A DNA stretch of 64,000 nucleotides from Nakaseomyces glabratus. Taxonomy: Eukaryota > Ascomycota > Saccharomycetes > Saccharomycetales > Saccharomycetaceae. The translations under genes were made by a program, and so were the position numbers. Of the stretch, positions 31,379-41,266 are shown piece by piece. The stretch lies in NCBI RefSeq assembly GCF_010111755.1, contig NC_088959.1, positions 62,001 through 126,000 on the forward strand. Reading direction: 5' to 3'. The notes below the pieces were generated by a model. That model saw nothing but the letters and a program-made list of their open reading frames with translations, did not search any database and had not been told where the DNA came from. Position 1 is the first letter of the stretch, and the number at the start of each line of letters is the position of its first letter.

Positions 31379-32359
31379 TTACACAAATGGCTTAAATGGC
31401 CCCCAGTTTGGACTGACCACTCTTCTCTCACCATGCTTCTTTGCATAGTTGCTTAAGGTAGCGAAGTCCTCATCAGAAAGCTTGAAAGTTTCTTGGTTAC
31501 CGTGAATCCTCTCAGGTTTAACGGATTTTGGTAGAACCACGTATCCCCTTTGTGCGTGCCAGCTGATAACCAATTGGCCAGCGTTGACGCCATTTTTCTT
31601 GGCTATTTCTGTGATCTCTTCCTCTTTCAAGATTGGGGCGTCTGTACTACCCAATGGTGAGTACGCTTCAAGAACGATTCCCTTTTCTTTACAGAAATTG
31701 ATCAATTCATCTTGAGGTAGGAGAGGATGGATCTCAATTTGGTTAGCTGCAGGTACTACTTTGTTTCCCTTAGAGTTCAAAAGCTCCTTCAAGTTATTAA
31801 TAGAAAAGTTTGAAACACCAATAGCTCTGGCCTTTTCCTTTGGAAGCTCTTGCATCAGCTCCCATGTCTTGACAAAATTCCAGTCCTCGAGGTCAACATC
31901 TCTGGAGCCATCTTCTCTCTCGGGGATCTGAAGCAAGTTTCCGTCTTTGATCAAATCAGTCTTCAAGGCAACGGGCCAGTGCATTAAATACAAATCAACG
32001 TAGTCCAGGCCCAACCTTTTCAAAGATTGGTCCAGGGCCTCAGTTGGGTTGCGATGTTGCGTACCCCACAATTTGGTGGTGACAAACAACTCATTTCTGG
32101 GGATGTTCGAGTCCCTGATGGCTCTGCCAATCTCCTCCTCGTTCTTATAGATAGCAGCAGTGTCAATGTGTCTGTAGCCGGCCTTCAAGGCCTCCAAAGT
32201 CGCATTGTAACCCTCGTTTTCACTGGATTGCCAGGTTCCCAAACCAATTACAGGAATGTGGGCACCGGTGTTCAATTTCAAAGTAGAAGTGTTCTTATGT
32301 AGAGCAGCCATTGCGTTAGTATAGATTGATCTATTTATGAGTGTGGTGTTTCTAAGCAT
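31379..32359 (-). CDS. GCY1: Aldo-keto reductase Gcy1/Ypr1 family (glycerol dehydrogenase / carbonyl reductase)
   Basis: 326 residues. AKR catalytic tetrad Asp66, Tyr71, Lys96 and His127 (HIDTAAIY, TTKLW, LMHWP), with the NADPH site near IPKS-type LPKSVKPERIHGN. Gcy1 reduces carbonyls and acts in glycerol catabolism under hypoxia. Alignment with S. cerevisiae Gcy1 begins at Met17 (ATG at 32311). The extra N-terminus MLRNTTLINRSIYTNA is basic and hydroxylated without acids, so it may be a mitochondrial presequence. Next to PFY1, as in YOR122C/YOR120W, which favours GCY1 over YPR1. A reverse-strand TATATAAA lies at 32420-32427. Confidence 0.92.
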   Translation of the reverse strand: MLRNTTLINRSIYTNAMAALHKNTSTLKLNTGAHIPVIGLGTWQSSENEGYNATLEALKAGYRHIDTAAIYKNEEEIGRAIRDSNIPRNELFVTTKLWGTQHRNPTEALDQSLKRLGLDYVDLYLMHWPVALKTDLIKDGNLLQIPEREDGSRDVDLEDWNFVKTWELMQELPKEKARAIGVSNFSINNLKELLNSKGNKVVPAANQIEIHPLLPQDELINFCKEKGIVLEAYSPLGSTDAPILKEEEITEIAKKNGVNAGQLVISWHAQRGYVVLPKSVKPERIHGNQETFKLSDEDFATLSNYAKKHGERRVVSPNWGPFKPFV

Positions 32360-33619
32360 TTAGTGTATGGATAGAAGTATTCTGCTACTGGGATGGGAAA
32401 GCTAGGGACTTCTCCTTCGTTTATATACGTTTTCCCAGTCTCCCCTACTCAGAATTCAACAAATTCTCTCAATTTGAAGCTCATCTGTGTTTTTAGCCCT
32501 TATTTGCTAAGTGCATGTCTCAATTACAACATTATTCGTTGCTTGTAATACCTTTCGGGATGCAAAAGATCCCGAACATTTCTTCCGGTTGGCGGGGGTG
32601 TCACACTACGCAAGGTTGGGTTCCTTAGAAATTACCAAATGTCGGAATACGTGAATTTGTTAGAGGTTGCAGAACAAAGCTACAATCCATCTGGCATCTA
32701 CACACTTTTTTTTCATTCTTTTGGCACTGCACAGCAGAGCATAGCACTGTATAGCAGGGCAGAGCATGGCAGAGCAACATGTTCTGGTTCTAATACTACT
32801 CAACGTACCCATAGCCCACCCTCCAAGTGCCCTCGATCATCTTCCCTCATTACACACTTCACAAAGGAATCTATTATCCTCCCCATAATCACAGAAACAG
32901 AGACGTAACGTGGTTTGTAAGGACCCTGAAAGCCCCCGCGTTCTATGCAGCTGCACAAGCGTTTCTATGCAAATCCCTTTCCTGTGAAAAATGGCACTAC
33001 GTCATTTTGTGACGTTCCCTGGTTTTGACACTTTTCAGCGCTGAGACTTGTAAGGCCCAGTAGTTACGTATAGACAAGCGTGTTGTATAGCAATAGTGTA
33101 CTTGTAGGTTCAAGAGTAAGTATTCACTGGTACTTTTCTATTGCATTTCCTTTCCCCAATTTGCTTGTGGTAATCTAGTGATTGTGTCTTTCAGGAGATA
33201 AGCAAAGTGGAGATAAGAGGTTGTGATCGCAAACCAGGAAGCCCATGCTGGGATTCTCGAAGCCGGAGATAAGATTGTCTGGAGTTTTAGAGTAGTTGTG
33301 GGGGGGGGAGCAGGGATCCCACCGTGGAAGTTTGTTTGTAATAAGCTATAAGCAACGTTCAGTGGGGACTAAAGGTATCGTGGTCACAGAGGCAGATTTC
33401 TACTTTGCAATGTAGAGAGCGTATTTGTAGATATCAGGTTACTCTTTGAGGCCCCACCACGCATTACCCGAAAATACAACCCTTTCTGTCATTTATAATT
33501 TTCTATGTAATTTTTCATTATATAAGGGGCGAAAGGGAGCAAAAAGAATGTTTCCACAATTGTCCCAACACATACCGACTGCAATTGAAAAAGCCTAAGC
33601 ATTCTATATCAAGTAGAAG
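32360..33619. promoter_or_regulatory. Divergent promoter shared by two aldo-keto reductase genes
   Basis: 1.26 kb without a gene. Features: GCY1 TATA box (32420-32427, reverse), a G9 run at 33300-33308, a Reb1 core TTACCCG at 33464-33470, and TATATAAG at 33519-33526 joined to a stress element AGGGG at 33525-33529 in front of GRE3. Short repeats of the form agcatagc/agcaca-gcagagc lie at 32728-32770. Confidence 0.6.
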
Positions 33620-34600
33620 ATGTCTAGTGTTGTTACTTTGAACAATGGTTTGAAAATGCCCCTAGTTGGGTTGGGTTGCTGGAAGATCCCAAACGATGTC
33701 TGTGCACAGCAGGTCTACGATGCCATCAAGATTGGTTACCGTTTGTTTGACGGTGCTGAAGATTATGGTAATGAGAAGGAAGTAGGTCAAGGTATCAGAA
33801 AGGCTATTGACGAAGGTGTGGTCAAGAGGGAGGACGTCTTTGTCGTCTCCAAGTTGTGGAACAGCTTCCACCACCCAGACCATGTTAAGATGGCATTGAA
33901 GAGAACTTTGTCTGACATGGGTCTGGACTACTTGGACTTGTTCTACATCCACTTCCCAATTGCCTTCAAGTACGTGCCATTCGAAGAGAAGTACCCTCCA
34001 GGATTCTACACCGGTAAGGAAGACGAAAAGAACGGCCACATCACTGAGGCACACGTTCCTATTATCGATACTTACCGTGCTTTGGAACAGTGTGTTGAAG
34101 AAGGTTTGATCAAATCTATCGGTATCTCCAACTTTTCCGGTTCTCTAGTGCAGGATTTGCTACGCCAATGCAAGATCAAGCCAGTTGCTTTGCAAGTTGA
34201 ACACCATCCATACTTGACCCAAGAGCACCTGGTTGAGTATTGCAAGGACAATGGTATCCAAGTTGTCGCATACTCCTCATTTGGTCCACAATCTTACATC
34301 GAGTTGAACCACCCATTGGCCAAGAACACACCAAACTTGTTCCACCATGACACCATCAAGCAGATCGCTAACAACCACAATGTTGCAACATCACAAGTCT
34401 TGCTAAGATGGGCCACACAAAGAGGCATCGCCATCATTCCAAAGTCATCCAAGAAGGAGAGACTGCAGGACAACTTGATGATTGATGAGAAGTTGACTTT
34501 GACCCACAAGGAACTGGAAGCTATCAGCAAGTTGAACAAGAACTTGAGATTGAACGACCCATGGGACTGGTTGGATGGTAAGTTCCCAATCTTTGCTTAA
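33620..34600 (+). CDS. GRE3: NADPH-dependent aldose (xylose/methylglyoxal) reductase
   Basis: 326 residues (S. cerevisiae Gre3 has 327) and very close throughout. Catalytic tetrad Asp44, Tyr49, Lys78 and His111 ([24 protein letters not shown]). NADPH-binding [10 protein letters not shown] near residue 275 is the motif of yeast aldose reductases. It reduces xylose, arabinose and methylglyoxal. Codon use is highly biased, indicating strong expression. It heads the YHR104-113 block. The promoter has a TATA box directly joined to an AGGGG stress element, in keeping with the Msn2/4- and Hog1-linked control known in S. cerevisiae. Confidence 0.97.
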   Translation: MSSVVTLNNGLKMPLVGLGCWKIPNDVCAQQVYDAIKIGYRLFDGAEDYGNEKEVGQGIRKAIDEGVVKREDVFVVSKLWNSFHHPDHVKMALKRTLSDMGLDYLDLFYIHFPIAFKYVPFEEKYPPGFYTGKEDEKNGHITEAHVPIIDTYRALEQCVEEGLIKSIGISNFSGSLVQDLLRQCKIKPVALQVEHHPYLTQEHLVEYCKDNGIQVVAYSSFGPQSYIELNHPLAKNTPNLFHHDTIKQIANNHNVATSQVLLRWATQRGIAIIPKSSKKERLQDNLMIDEKLTLTHKELEAISKLNKNLRLNDPWDWLDGKFPIFA

Positions 34601-35095
34601 GGTTGTATAGACTAACTTGATATAATGCAATTTATAAAAGGATATAGCAAATTATCATCACATTGACTGTGCAAAAACCATACTATCATTAAGGCATTGC
34701 AGGTATATGGTACTAGCTCACATCCGACTGCATAGCTTTGTACGCCCACATGACTACTTCAGAGGATCTAGGGTAAAAGTGAAAAATTAGGTTCCTCATC
34801 GAATATAAGCATAAAAAGTGCTACAATCAATGCCTAAATGCTCCAGAGTACAAGATACCATTGGCAATTTATATTTGTGTTCACCATATCTCGATAAGCT
34901 TTACAGATAATAAGTTGTTATTTAAAGGTGGGCACTTTACAAAAAATTTTCAGTTATACTTGAGCAGGTTTCAAGGGTACACAAGGAGTTGAAGTTATCT
35001 TTAGAAGTTACCTACATGGTGGAATACTCCTCAAGTGGAAGTAGTGTATAAGGGAAAGTAGAATTTACTATTCGTTGATATTAGATACTATTTTG
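34601..35095. promoter_or_regulatory. Intergenic GRE3 3' flank and YPT35 promoter
   Basis: 495 bp, AT-rich; no gene or strong motif seen. Confidence 0.5.
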
Positions 35096-35617
35096 ATGGC
35101 TGATAAGGTTGCCGTTCTAGATCCAGAGCCCATAACGCTTTTAGACACCGAGGATGAGCCTGGGATCTCGCAAAGCAGGCGAAGTAGTATAGCGAACTCT
35201 AATTTCTATATAGAACGTGCGTTTGTCACAAACTGCACCATCATATCAGGGGAGCGAAGCACGCCGAAGTTTGCGGTATGGAAGGTGACTGCTGTTTTAC
35301 ACCCGCTAAATCCCAACAGCAGCGGGTCTTACCGAATCCACACGTATAAACGGTACTCAGATTTCGTTGAATTTCGCAACGCCTTGCTGGACAGGGTACG
35401 CACCAAGAGGCCTGCATCGGTGAGCGAGATACCCGAGCTGCCACCACCTGTCAAATGGTATTACAGCTGGAAGTACAACGAGATCAATCTCAACAAGGAA
35501 TGGCTCGCCAACAGAAGAAAAGGATTGGAATTATTCATCAACCAGGTCCTGCTCAATGGCAACATCGTGGACATAGCAAAAGATTTGGTAATCCAGTTCC
35601 TACGACCCAGAAAGTAG
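35096..35617 (+). CDS. YPT35: PX-domain endosomal protein Ypt35
   Basis: 173 residues from ATG 35096 (MADKVAVLDPEP); the upstream in-frame TTG at 35075 is not used. The C-terminal 125 residues form a phox-homology domain: YKRYSDFVEFRNAL carries the phosphoinositide-binding arginine, followed by the proline loop LPPPVKWYYSWKYNEINLN and NRRKGLELFINQVLLN. The acidic N-terminus holds the segment before RRSSIANSNF, where S. cerevisiae Ypt35 has its Vps13-recruiting PxP motif. Ypt35 binds PI3P on endosomes and vacuoles and recruits the lipid-transfer protein Vps13. Shorter than the S. cerevisiae protein (214). Order GRE3-YPT35 equals YHR104W-YHR105W. Confidence 0.92.
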   Translation: MADKVAVLDPEPITLLDTEDEPGISQSRRSSIANSNFYIERAFVTNCTIISGERSTPKFAVWKVTAVLHPLNPNSSGSYRIHTYKRYSDFVEFRNALLDRVRTKRPASVSEIPELPPPVKWYYSWKYNEINLNKEWLANRRKGLELFINQVLLNGNIVDIAKDLVIQFLRPRK

Positions 35618-36462
35618 ATCTACATTGTCTAGAAATACCCGATATTCCATTTTTTTTTTGTCTTTATCTTCAACAAAAGGAGATTGCAGGAAACTGTGAG
35701 ACCCCAAGTACACAGTCGCACAAACCAGAGGGATTTGAAGTCACCACCTCTCGAACCACAAACCTTAATCACTATTCGTAAATACCCTCACTACATAGAA
35801 ACTCACGAGACATTAGGCATTACTATATACAATGTAACTTTGCACTTTGCACCCTACACTACGCTACCTCCCCATATCCATATCCCTCCATATCCTTCCA
35901 TATCCTTCCCATCAGCACTTGTACAAGCATTCCACCAGCGAAGAGAACTTCAATCTTTCGATTACAGCCTTGGGCTGGCCAAGGGTCCACCTTTGGTAAG
36001 AGAGCGATGAGCATTAGAAATCGCTTCGTGCGGGATATCTCTTGCAGGCTGAAATTCTCAAAAATTAATAATTTGCAATTCCTTTTTCTTGCAAAAGCTT
36101 TTTACGTCTTTTCTTTTGAAAGAATAATGCGATGAGCTTTTGATAATTTACTGGTAACTTCGACTATCATTGTGGATTATCCGGGCTGGCTGGAAGTGTG
36201 TTTAGGTAATTTGTTGGATCAAGCACTCAATTCGAGTTTTATGGGTGCTTATTAGTAACAGCAATCTTAATAACGCAATTGTGTCTCGAAGTCTGATCTT
36301 TTTCATATATAAATGGGGGCTCTATTGTTCACTTTTGATGTATGGCCTGTAATCTCTTATTACATATATAATAATAAAAGAACATCTTATAAAGTACAAG
36401 AAAATACAACTATAGGAAACTCATATCCACACACACACACACATATACAAACACATACAAAA
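35618..36462. promoter_or_regulatory. Thioredoxin reductase promoter region
   Basis: 845 bp without a gene. Holds two PAC-type motifs (36004-36013 GCGATGAGCA and 36129-36138 GCGATGAGCT), a Yap1 element TTAGTAA at 36252-36258, a TATA box near 36304-36311 and a (CA)n run at 36429-36442 just before the start. Confidence 0.6.
36252..36258 (+). promoter_or_regulatory. Yap1 response element
   Basis: TTAGTAA, the established Yap1 (AP-1) site, about 205 bp upstream of the thioredoxin reductase ATG and 50 bp upstream of the TATA box. TRR1/TRR2 are oxidative-stress genes in S. cerevisiae. Confidence 0.6.
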
Positions 36463-37431
36463 ATGACTAACATGAATCACAAGAAGGTTGTTATTATTGG
36501 TTCCGGTCCAGCTGCTCACACCGCTGCCATCTACTTGGCCAGAGCTGAGATTAAGCCTACCATGTACGAGGGTATGTTGGCTAACGGTATTGCCGCTGGT
36601 GGTCAATTGACTACCACTACTGAAATCGAGAACTTCCCAGGTTTCCCAGACGGTATGACCGGTTCTGAGTTGATGGACAGAATGAGAGCTCAGTCCACCA
36701 AGTTCGGTACCGAGATCATCACCGAGACCATTGCCAAGGTTGACTTGTCTTCTAGACCATTCAAGTTGTGGACCGAGTTCAACGAAGACGGTGAGCCAAT
36801 CACTACTGATGCCATTGTCATCGCTACTGGTGCCTCCGCCAAGAGATTGCACATCCCAGGTGAGGAAACTTACTGGCAACAAGGTATCTCCGCTTGTGCT
36901 GTCTGTGACGGTGCCGTCCCAATCTTCAGAAACAAGCCACTAGCCGTCATCGGTGGTGGTGACTCCGCTTGTGAAGAAGCTCAGTTCTTGACCAAGTATG
37001 GTTCCAAGGTCTACTTGATTGTTAGAAAGGACCACTTGAGAGCCTCCACTATCATGCAAAGACGTGCCGAGCAAAACGACAAGATTGAAATTCTATACAA
37101 CACTGTCACCCTAGAAGCTCAAGGTGACGGTAAGTTGCTAAACAACTTGAGAATCAAGAACGTTAAGACCAACGAGGAAACCGACTTGCCAGTCAATGGT
37201 TTGTTCTACGCTATCGGTCACACCCCAGCTACTAAGATCGTAGAAGGCCAAGTTGAAACTGATGAAACTGGTTACATCAAGACCATCCCAGGTTCTTCTT
37301 TGACTAGTGTCCCAGGTGTCTTCGCCGCCGGTGACGTTCAAGATTCCAAGTACAGACAAGCTATTACTTCAGCTGGATCCGGTTGTATGGCCGGTTTGGA
37401 TGCTGAAAAGTACTTGACTGAATTGGAATAA
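36463..37431 (+). CDS. TRR1: Thioredoxin reductase (NADPH)
   Basis: 322 residues from ATG 36463, or 319 from ATG 36472. FAD motif GSGPAA (13-18), redox-active Cys145-Ala-Val-Cys148, NADPH motif GGGDSA (164-169) and C-terminal FAD motif [13 protein letters not shown]. It reduces thioredoxin with NADPH. Position between YPT35 and CDC12 is that of S. cerevisiae TRR2 (YHR106W, mitochondrial), but the start and high codon bias resemble cytosolic TRR1; no presequence lies after ATG 36463. The frame stays open upstream to an ATG at 36313, but that ATG abuts the TATA box and is unlikely to be in the mRNA. It may serve both compartments if single-copy. Confidence 0.93.
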   Translation: MTNMNHKKVVIIGSGPAAHTAAIYLARAEIKPTMYEGMLANGIAAGGQLTTTTEIENFPGFPDGMTGSELMDRMRAQSTKFGTEIITETIAKVDLSSRPFKLWTEFNEDGEPITTDAIVIATGASAKRLHIPGEETYWQQGISACAVCDGAVPIFRNKPLAVIGGGDSACEEAQFLTKYGSKVYLIVRKDHLRASTIMQRRAEQNDKIEILYNTVTLEAQGDGKLLNNLRIKNVKTNEETDLPVNGLFYAIGHTPATKIVEGQVETDETGYIKTIPGSSLTSVPGVFAAGDVQDSKYRQAITSAGSGCMAGLDAEKYLTELE

Positions 37432-37880
37432 ACTGATGTTTATTAATGATCTTTTACTTTTACTTTACACCTTATGTTTTCTATCCATTTCATGTCGTTC
37501 TATTGTTTCATTTGAACTTGCAGTACTGTGTCTTTAAAATTTGAATAATTTTTAATCGATCTTCAAGAAGGTACCAACTGCCCAAAAAATTTTTTATACA
37601 TTCACTACTCTGTCAGATCTGTTTTTTACCGATTAGAATCTTAAATATTTGAATTATATAATTATAGACTATGTCAATATTAAGTTTTTTCATTCATAAT
37701 TATCTTTTGGTTGGATTCGCCTATAGTAACCTATATGTATTCATTGAATATTATGTAAACTGCCGTGGATTCTCAGCATTCTGTTTTGAATAAGAGTAGA
37801 AAATAAACATAAATAGATATAATGTGGAGTAAGTACATTCATTGTTATCGCTTATTTTTTTACAACTGAAATAAAACAAA
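37432..37880. other. Intergenic between convergent TRR and CDC12
   Basis: 449 bp, AT-rich 3' flanks; no gene seen. Confidence 0.6.
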
Positions 37881-39056
37881 CTAACGCATCTTCAACTGCA
37901 AGTTTTTAACTTGATCCTCCATCTTCTTAACTTTTTGTTGGATTTCTTCAAGATCCGAGTTTAACTTAGACCTCTCAGTTACAATATTTTGCTCCCATTG
38001 TCTGAATCTTTGTTCTTCAGCCTTGACTTGGTCAGTGAAGTACTTCTTCAATGCATTTTCCTCTTGTTTGTATGCCGGATTATGTGATAACTTCCTTGCT
38101 GGAGCTCTGGCAGGAATGAATGGGTCATCATCGCGCTGGTCCTCGCCTTCCTTCAAACCAACTTCTAGTCTTAATCTTCTGTATGTCTCGTAGTGGATTT
38201 CATTGGTAGTTTCTATTAAATCAGCTAAGTAGGTTCTCAATAGTAATGTTCTCAGCAGAACGAAGTTGCAATGAGCCTCATTTTCAACCTCAACTAAACC
38301 CCATGGGTATTTACGAGCCGTAACCATTTGTCCCGCGGCATTTTGGTATTGTTTATCTGATCCAACGATATGGAATGGCATAGCCTCGATGATCGACCTG
38401 GCATGTTCAAATGAGATCATGTCTTGCTTGTTTGACTGGTCGGCAGCTTCCTCCAGAGGTGGAGTAAAGATACGGATCTGGTGGTATTCCAAAACCTGTC
38501 TTATTCTATTTTTAAACTCGGTGATCTCATTCTGCGTTAGGGTATCTGATTTAGAGATAATTGGGATTAGGTTGGCTCTGCTAGAGAGACGTTTCATCGT
38601 TTCAATATCAATTGGCTTCAAGCCGTGGCCAGTTGGTCTAATGAAGTATAGGACAGCATGTATCCTCAGATCAAATTTGGTATCTCTGAATGGTTGTTGT
38701 TCTTGGCGCATGTATGAGTCGTGCTGGTCATCGATGAAGTCCACCACTGTCTGCCATGCTTTGTCATTATTGATATTGTCACCGAATCCAGGAGTATCAA
38801 TAACATTTACACGTAAAGAAAAATCGGATTCCTCAAGTATAGCCCTGGAAATGTTGATACGAACAGTCTTCCTGATGGCGTTATCCCTTGGATGATCCTC
38901 GGTTGACTTCAAAGTTGTCGAGAATAATGTGTTGACAAAAGTGGTCTTACCCAGGCCAGACTCACCACAAACCATCATGTTAAACACACCGCCATCCTGC
39001 GTGACAATGCGAGCCCTTTGAGTAGGTAGGTTGCTCAAACCGATAACTTCAGCCAT
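37881..39056 (-). CDS. CDC12: Septin Cdc12
   Basis: 391 residues. Septin GTPase motifs: P-loop GESGLGKT near residue 32, DTPGFGD near 92 and a SKSD G4-type motif (usually AKAD) near 185. The septin unique element follows, then RKLSHNPAYKQEENALKKYF and a C-terminal coiled coil (about 335-390). Cdc12 is an essential subunit of the Cdc3-10-11-12 rod that forms the bud-neck ring. Synteny matches YHR107C. Confidence 0.96.
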   Translation of the reverse strand: MAEVIGLSNLPTQRARIVTQDGGVFNMMVCGESGLGKTTFVNTLFSTTLKSTEDHPRDNAIRKTVRINISRAILEESDFSLRVNVIDTPGFGDNINNDKAWQTVVDFIDDQHDSYMRQEQQPFRDTKFDLRIHAVLYFIRPTGHGLKPIDIETMKRLSSRANLIPIISKSDTLTQNEITEFKNRIRQVLEYHQIRIFTPPLEEAADQSNKQDMISFEHARSIIEAMPFHIVGSDKQYQNAAGQMVTARKYPWGLVEVENEAHCNFVLLRTLLLRTYLADLIETTNEIHYETYRRLRLEVGLKEGEDQRDDDPFIPARAPARKLSHNPAYKQEENALKKYFTDQVKAEEQRFRQWEQNIVTERSKLNSDLEEIQQKVKKMEDQVKNLQLKMR

Positions 39057-39610
39057 GTTGATCTCTTATCAGTAAACTATATTCAGTAAATTAGGTGCCT
39101 GTGATTCAGATGTAGCTCTAACAATGAAGTATTAATATAGGCTGGCAGCTGGTATACAGTTAGTTCTCCTTTTTGGTTTGGAAAGTATTCGGATAAAAAT
39201 AGAAATTGGTCAAAAATTGGTGTATTTGATCCGTTCGAAGACGCAATTTGTAAAACGCAATAAGCAGCTATCAATTCAAGTGATCTTGAATGTGAATGAG
39301 AAACTGTATACTACAAGTCAGCATTGGATAAAATCAATTGTCTTCAATAGCAATGAGACTATGCTATCGAGAAATGTCCACGTTACCCAAAGGAATCGAA
39401 AACTGCTTCGATCCCGAGCCCTGGAAACGCGTAACTACGTAGATGAGTATATGGATTTGTGAGTATAATAAGCAATAAAGAAGCCGGGCAAATAATGGTA
39501 ACATACGTCAATTGGTTGTGGGGCCGGTAAGCAATAAGTAGCCATTTTGTTGTAATATTGGCTAACTAGTTGGTTTGTCTCGTTTTCTGGTTGACTAGCT
39601 TGAAACTCTG
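39057..39610. promoter_or_regulatory. Divergent CDC12/CTM1 promoter region
   Basis: 554 bp, no gene. An ACGCGT (MBF-type) core is at 39427-39432. GGA2 (YHR108W), which lies here in S. cerevisiae, is absent. Confidence 0.5.
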
Positions 39611-41266
39611 ATGGAGTTGGCTAATATTTGTAACGCTACCATAGCGAAGGGGATTGCTGTTCAGAAGGACAGCTATGGCGGTTACGGTGTGTATATTGTT
39701 GATCCCGGAGCTTTAGTTGGTTGTAATGATCCCAAGTTGGGTGGTGATAAAATTGAGCTCCTCAGAGTGTCCAGTGTGTTCAATGTGAAGAACCTTATGG
39801 AAGCTATGAATGCTCTGGAAGGGGAGTATGCCGAGGATGGCCAAAGAGCGGCAGATATGTTCAAGTCAATAATTGGGTCTTCTATAGAAGAATTGAGTGC
39901 TGTGTCCGAGACGTGTCTACTGGTCTATTTTATGATGGTTATTTACCTAATGGGAGAACAAGGGTACGCCGTTCCGATGAAGATATCAAGATATATTGAT
40001 ACAGTGTTGTTGGGGACCACTGTGAACAATGCATCGAATTGTATTGAATCAATGCTGATTCACTATGAGCATGTTGCTTTGTTTCACGAACTGGACAACA
40101 ACTTGCAAAAACTGCATAAGACGCTCATAAGCAAGATGCCTTCGAAAAAGAATTACTCCATAGAACTGCTGAGACAAATATATAGTGCAACAGTGTCGAG
40201 AGTTCTTGAAATTCCCCAAGAACTACATGAAGAGAACTATATGGATAATTACGTGGTAACTCCTTCGTTGGTACCCATTTTAGATTACGTAAACCATGGT
40301 GATAAGACTTCTAGAAATGCATATTATGATGTTGATAGACGTAAAGGAGATATAATATTATATTTGGATCTGACTGTGGTGAATCCTGGGAAACTGAAGC
40401 CGAACACTGAAGTATTAATAACGTATAAAGACATTGAAGATTCATTGGCAATGATAACGAAGTATGGTTTCGATCCGGCAAATTATACAACTACAGGGAC
40501 TAAGATATTCTCTTGTACATTCGATAAAATGTATCTATCTACCAACAAGTTTGATAATGAGATAGACATCCGAAACTTTTATCAATGGTTTAGCATTAAT
40601 CCTTCCTTGCAATTTGTATTGAACTCAGAGAATGAATGGCTAATAAACGATTCATTAGCTGAATTTGAAAGGTTACTGGTACCATTTGCAACTAGCTCAC
40701 AGCGCAATGAGCATTATTGGATATACTCTGATGGTGACGATGCTAGGAAGAGATTCATGGAGTATTTTGACATTGATGAGGTTGAAGATGAAGATGAGGC
40801 ATGGGCACAACTTGAGACACAATTCAAATGGTTTGAGAGCAGCGAAAATGATCTTATGCCTTTCCCACCTTGTGTTTGGACTGTTAAAAGTAAATTCTTG
40901 AAAGAAAAGGAAGCTACAGGCTATGAGCTGGAAAAAGTAATCCAAAATAAGCTTGAAAATAGCCGGGCACTCTATAATGAAACTACGAATCAATTCCAAG
41001 CTTACCTCGAAAACTACTTAGACTATCGCATTGATGTTCTACAAGAATACAGTCCCGAAGATACTGAGAATGAGAACGCCGTCTCGCAGCTGATTGCCAG
41101 GGAATTATCTGTCCTACTTAAGATCAGAGATAGAATCAACAATAATAAATCAATATTTTTAAATTCTGAAGACAAAAAGTATGCAAAGCTACCTTTATTG
41201 CCTACAAAAAACGTCGAAAGACCGCCATGGTTATCAGAAGGTGATGACGATTTCGACCAAGACTAG
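39611..41266 (+). CDS. CTM1: Cytochrome c lysine methyltransferase (SET domain)
   Basis: 551 residues (S. cerevisiae Ctm1 has 585). A divergent SET/RuBisCO-methyltransferase-type domain is indicated by VPILDYVNHGD, which matches the SET core with its Asn-His pair, and by the later tyrosine block ITKYGFDPANY. The C-terminus is acidic. Ctm1 trimethylates one lysine of cytochrome c (Lys72 in vertebrate numbering). The substrate, with the target sequence [12 protein letters not shown], is encoded by CYC1 at 54.6 kb in this window. Identification rests on SET-like motifs and on its place between CDC12 and ERP5 (YHR109W). Confidence 0.9.
   Translation: MELANICNATIAKGIAVQKDSYGGYGVYIVDPGALVGCNDPKLGGDKIELLRVSSVFNVKNLMEAMNALEGEYAEDGQRAADMFKSIIGSSIEELSAVSETCLLVYFMMVIYLMGEQGYAVPMKISRYIDTVLLGTTVNNASNCIESMLIHYEHVALFHELDNNLQKLHKTLISKMPSKKNYSIELLRQIYSATVSRVLEIPQELHEENYMDNYVVTPSLVPILDYVNHGDKTSRNAYYDVDRRKGDIILYLDLTVVNPGKLKPNTEVLITYKDIEDSLAMITKYGFDPANYTTTGTKIFSCTFDKMYLSTNKFDNEIDIRNFYQWFSINPSLQFVLNSENEWLINDSLAEFERLLVPFATSSQRNEHYWIYSDGDDARKRFMEYFDIDEVEDEDEAWAQLETQFKWFESSENDLMPFPPCVWTVKSKFLKEKEATGYELEKVIQNKLENSRALYNETTNQFQAYLENYLDYRIDVLQEYSPEDTENENAVSQLIARELSVLLKIRDRINNNKSIFLNSEDKKYAKLPLLPTKNVERPPWLSEGDDDFDQD

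Noticed and set aside
36313..36462. Taking the upstream ATG as the thioredoxin reductase start
   Set aside because: The ATG overlaps the TATA box and the added residues derive from a CA repeat; the family start at 36463 is preferred.
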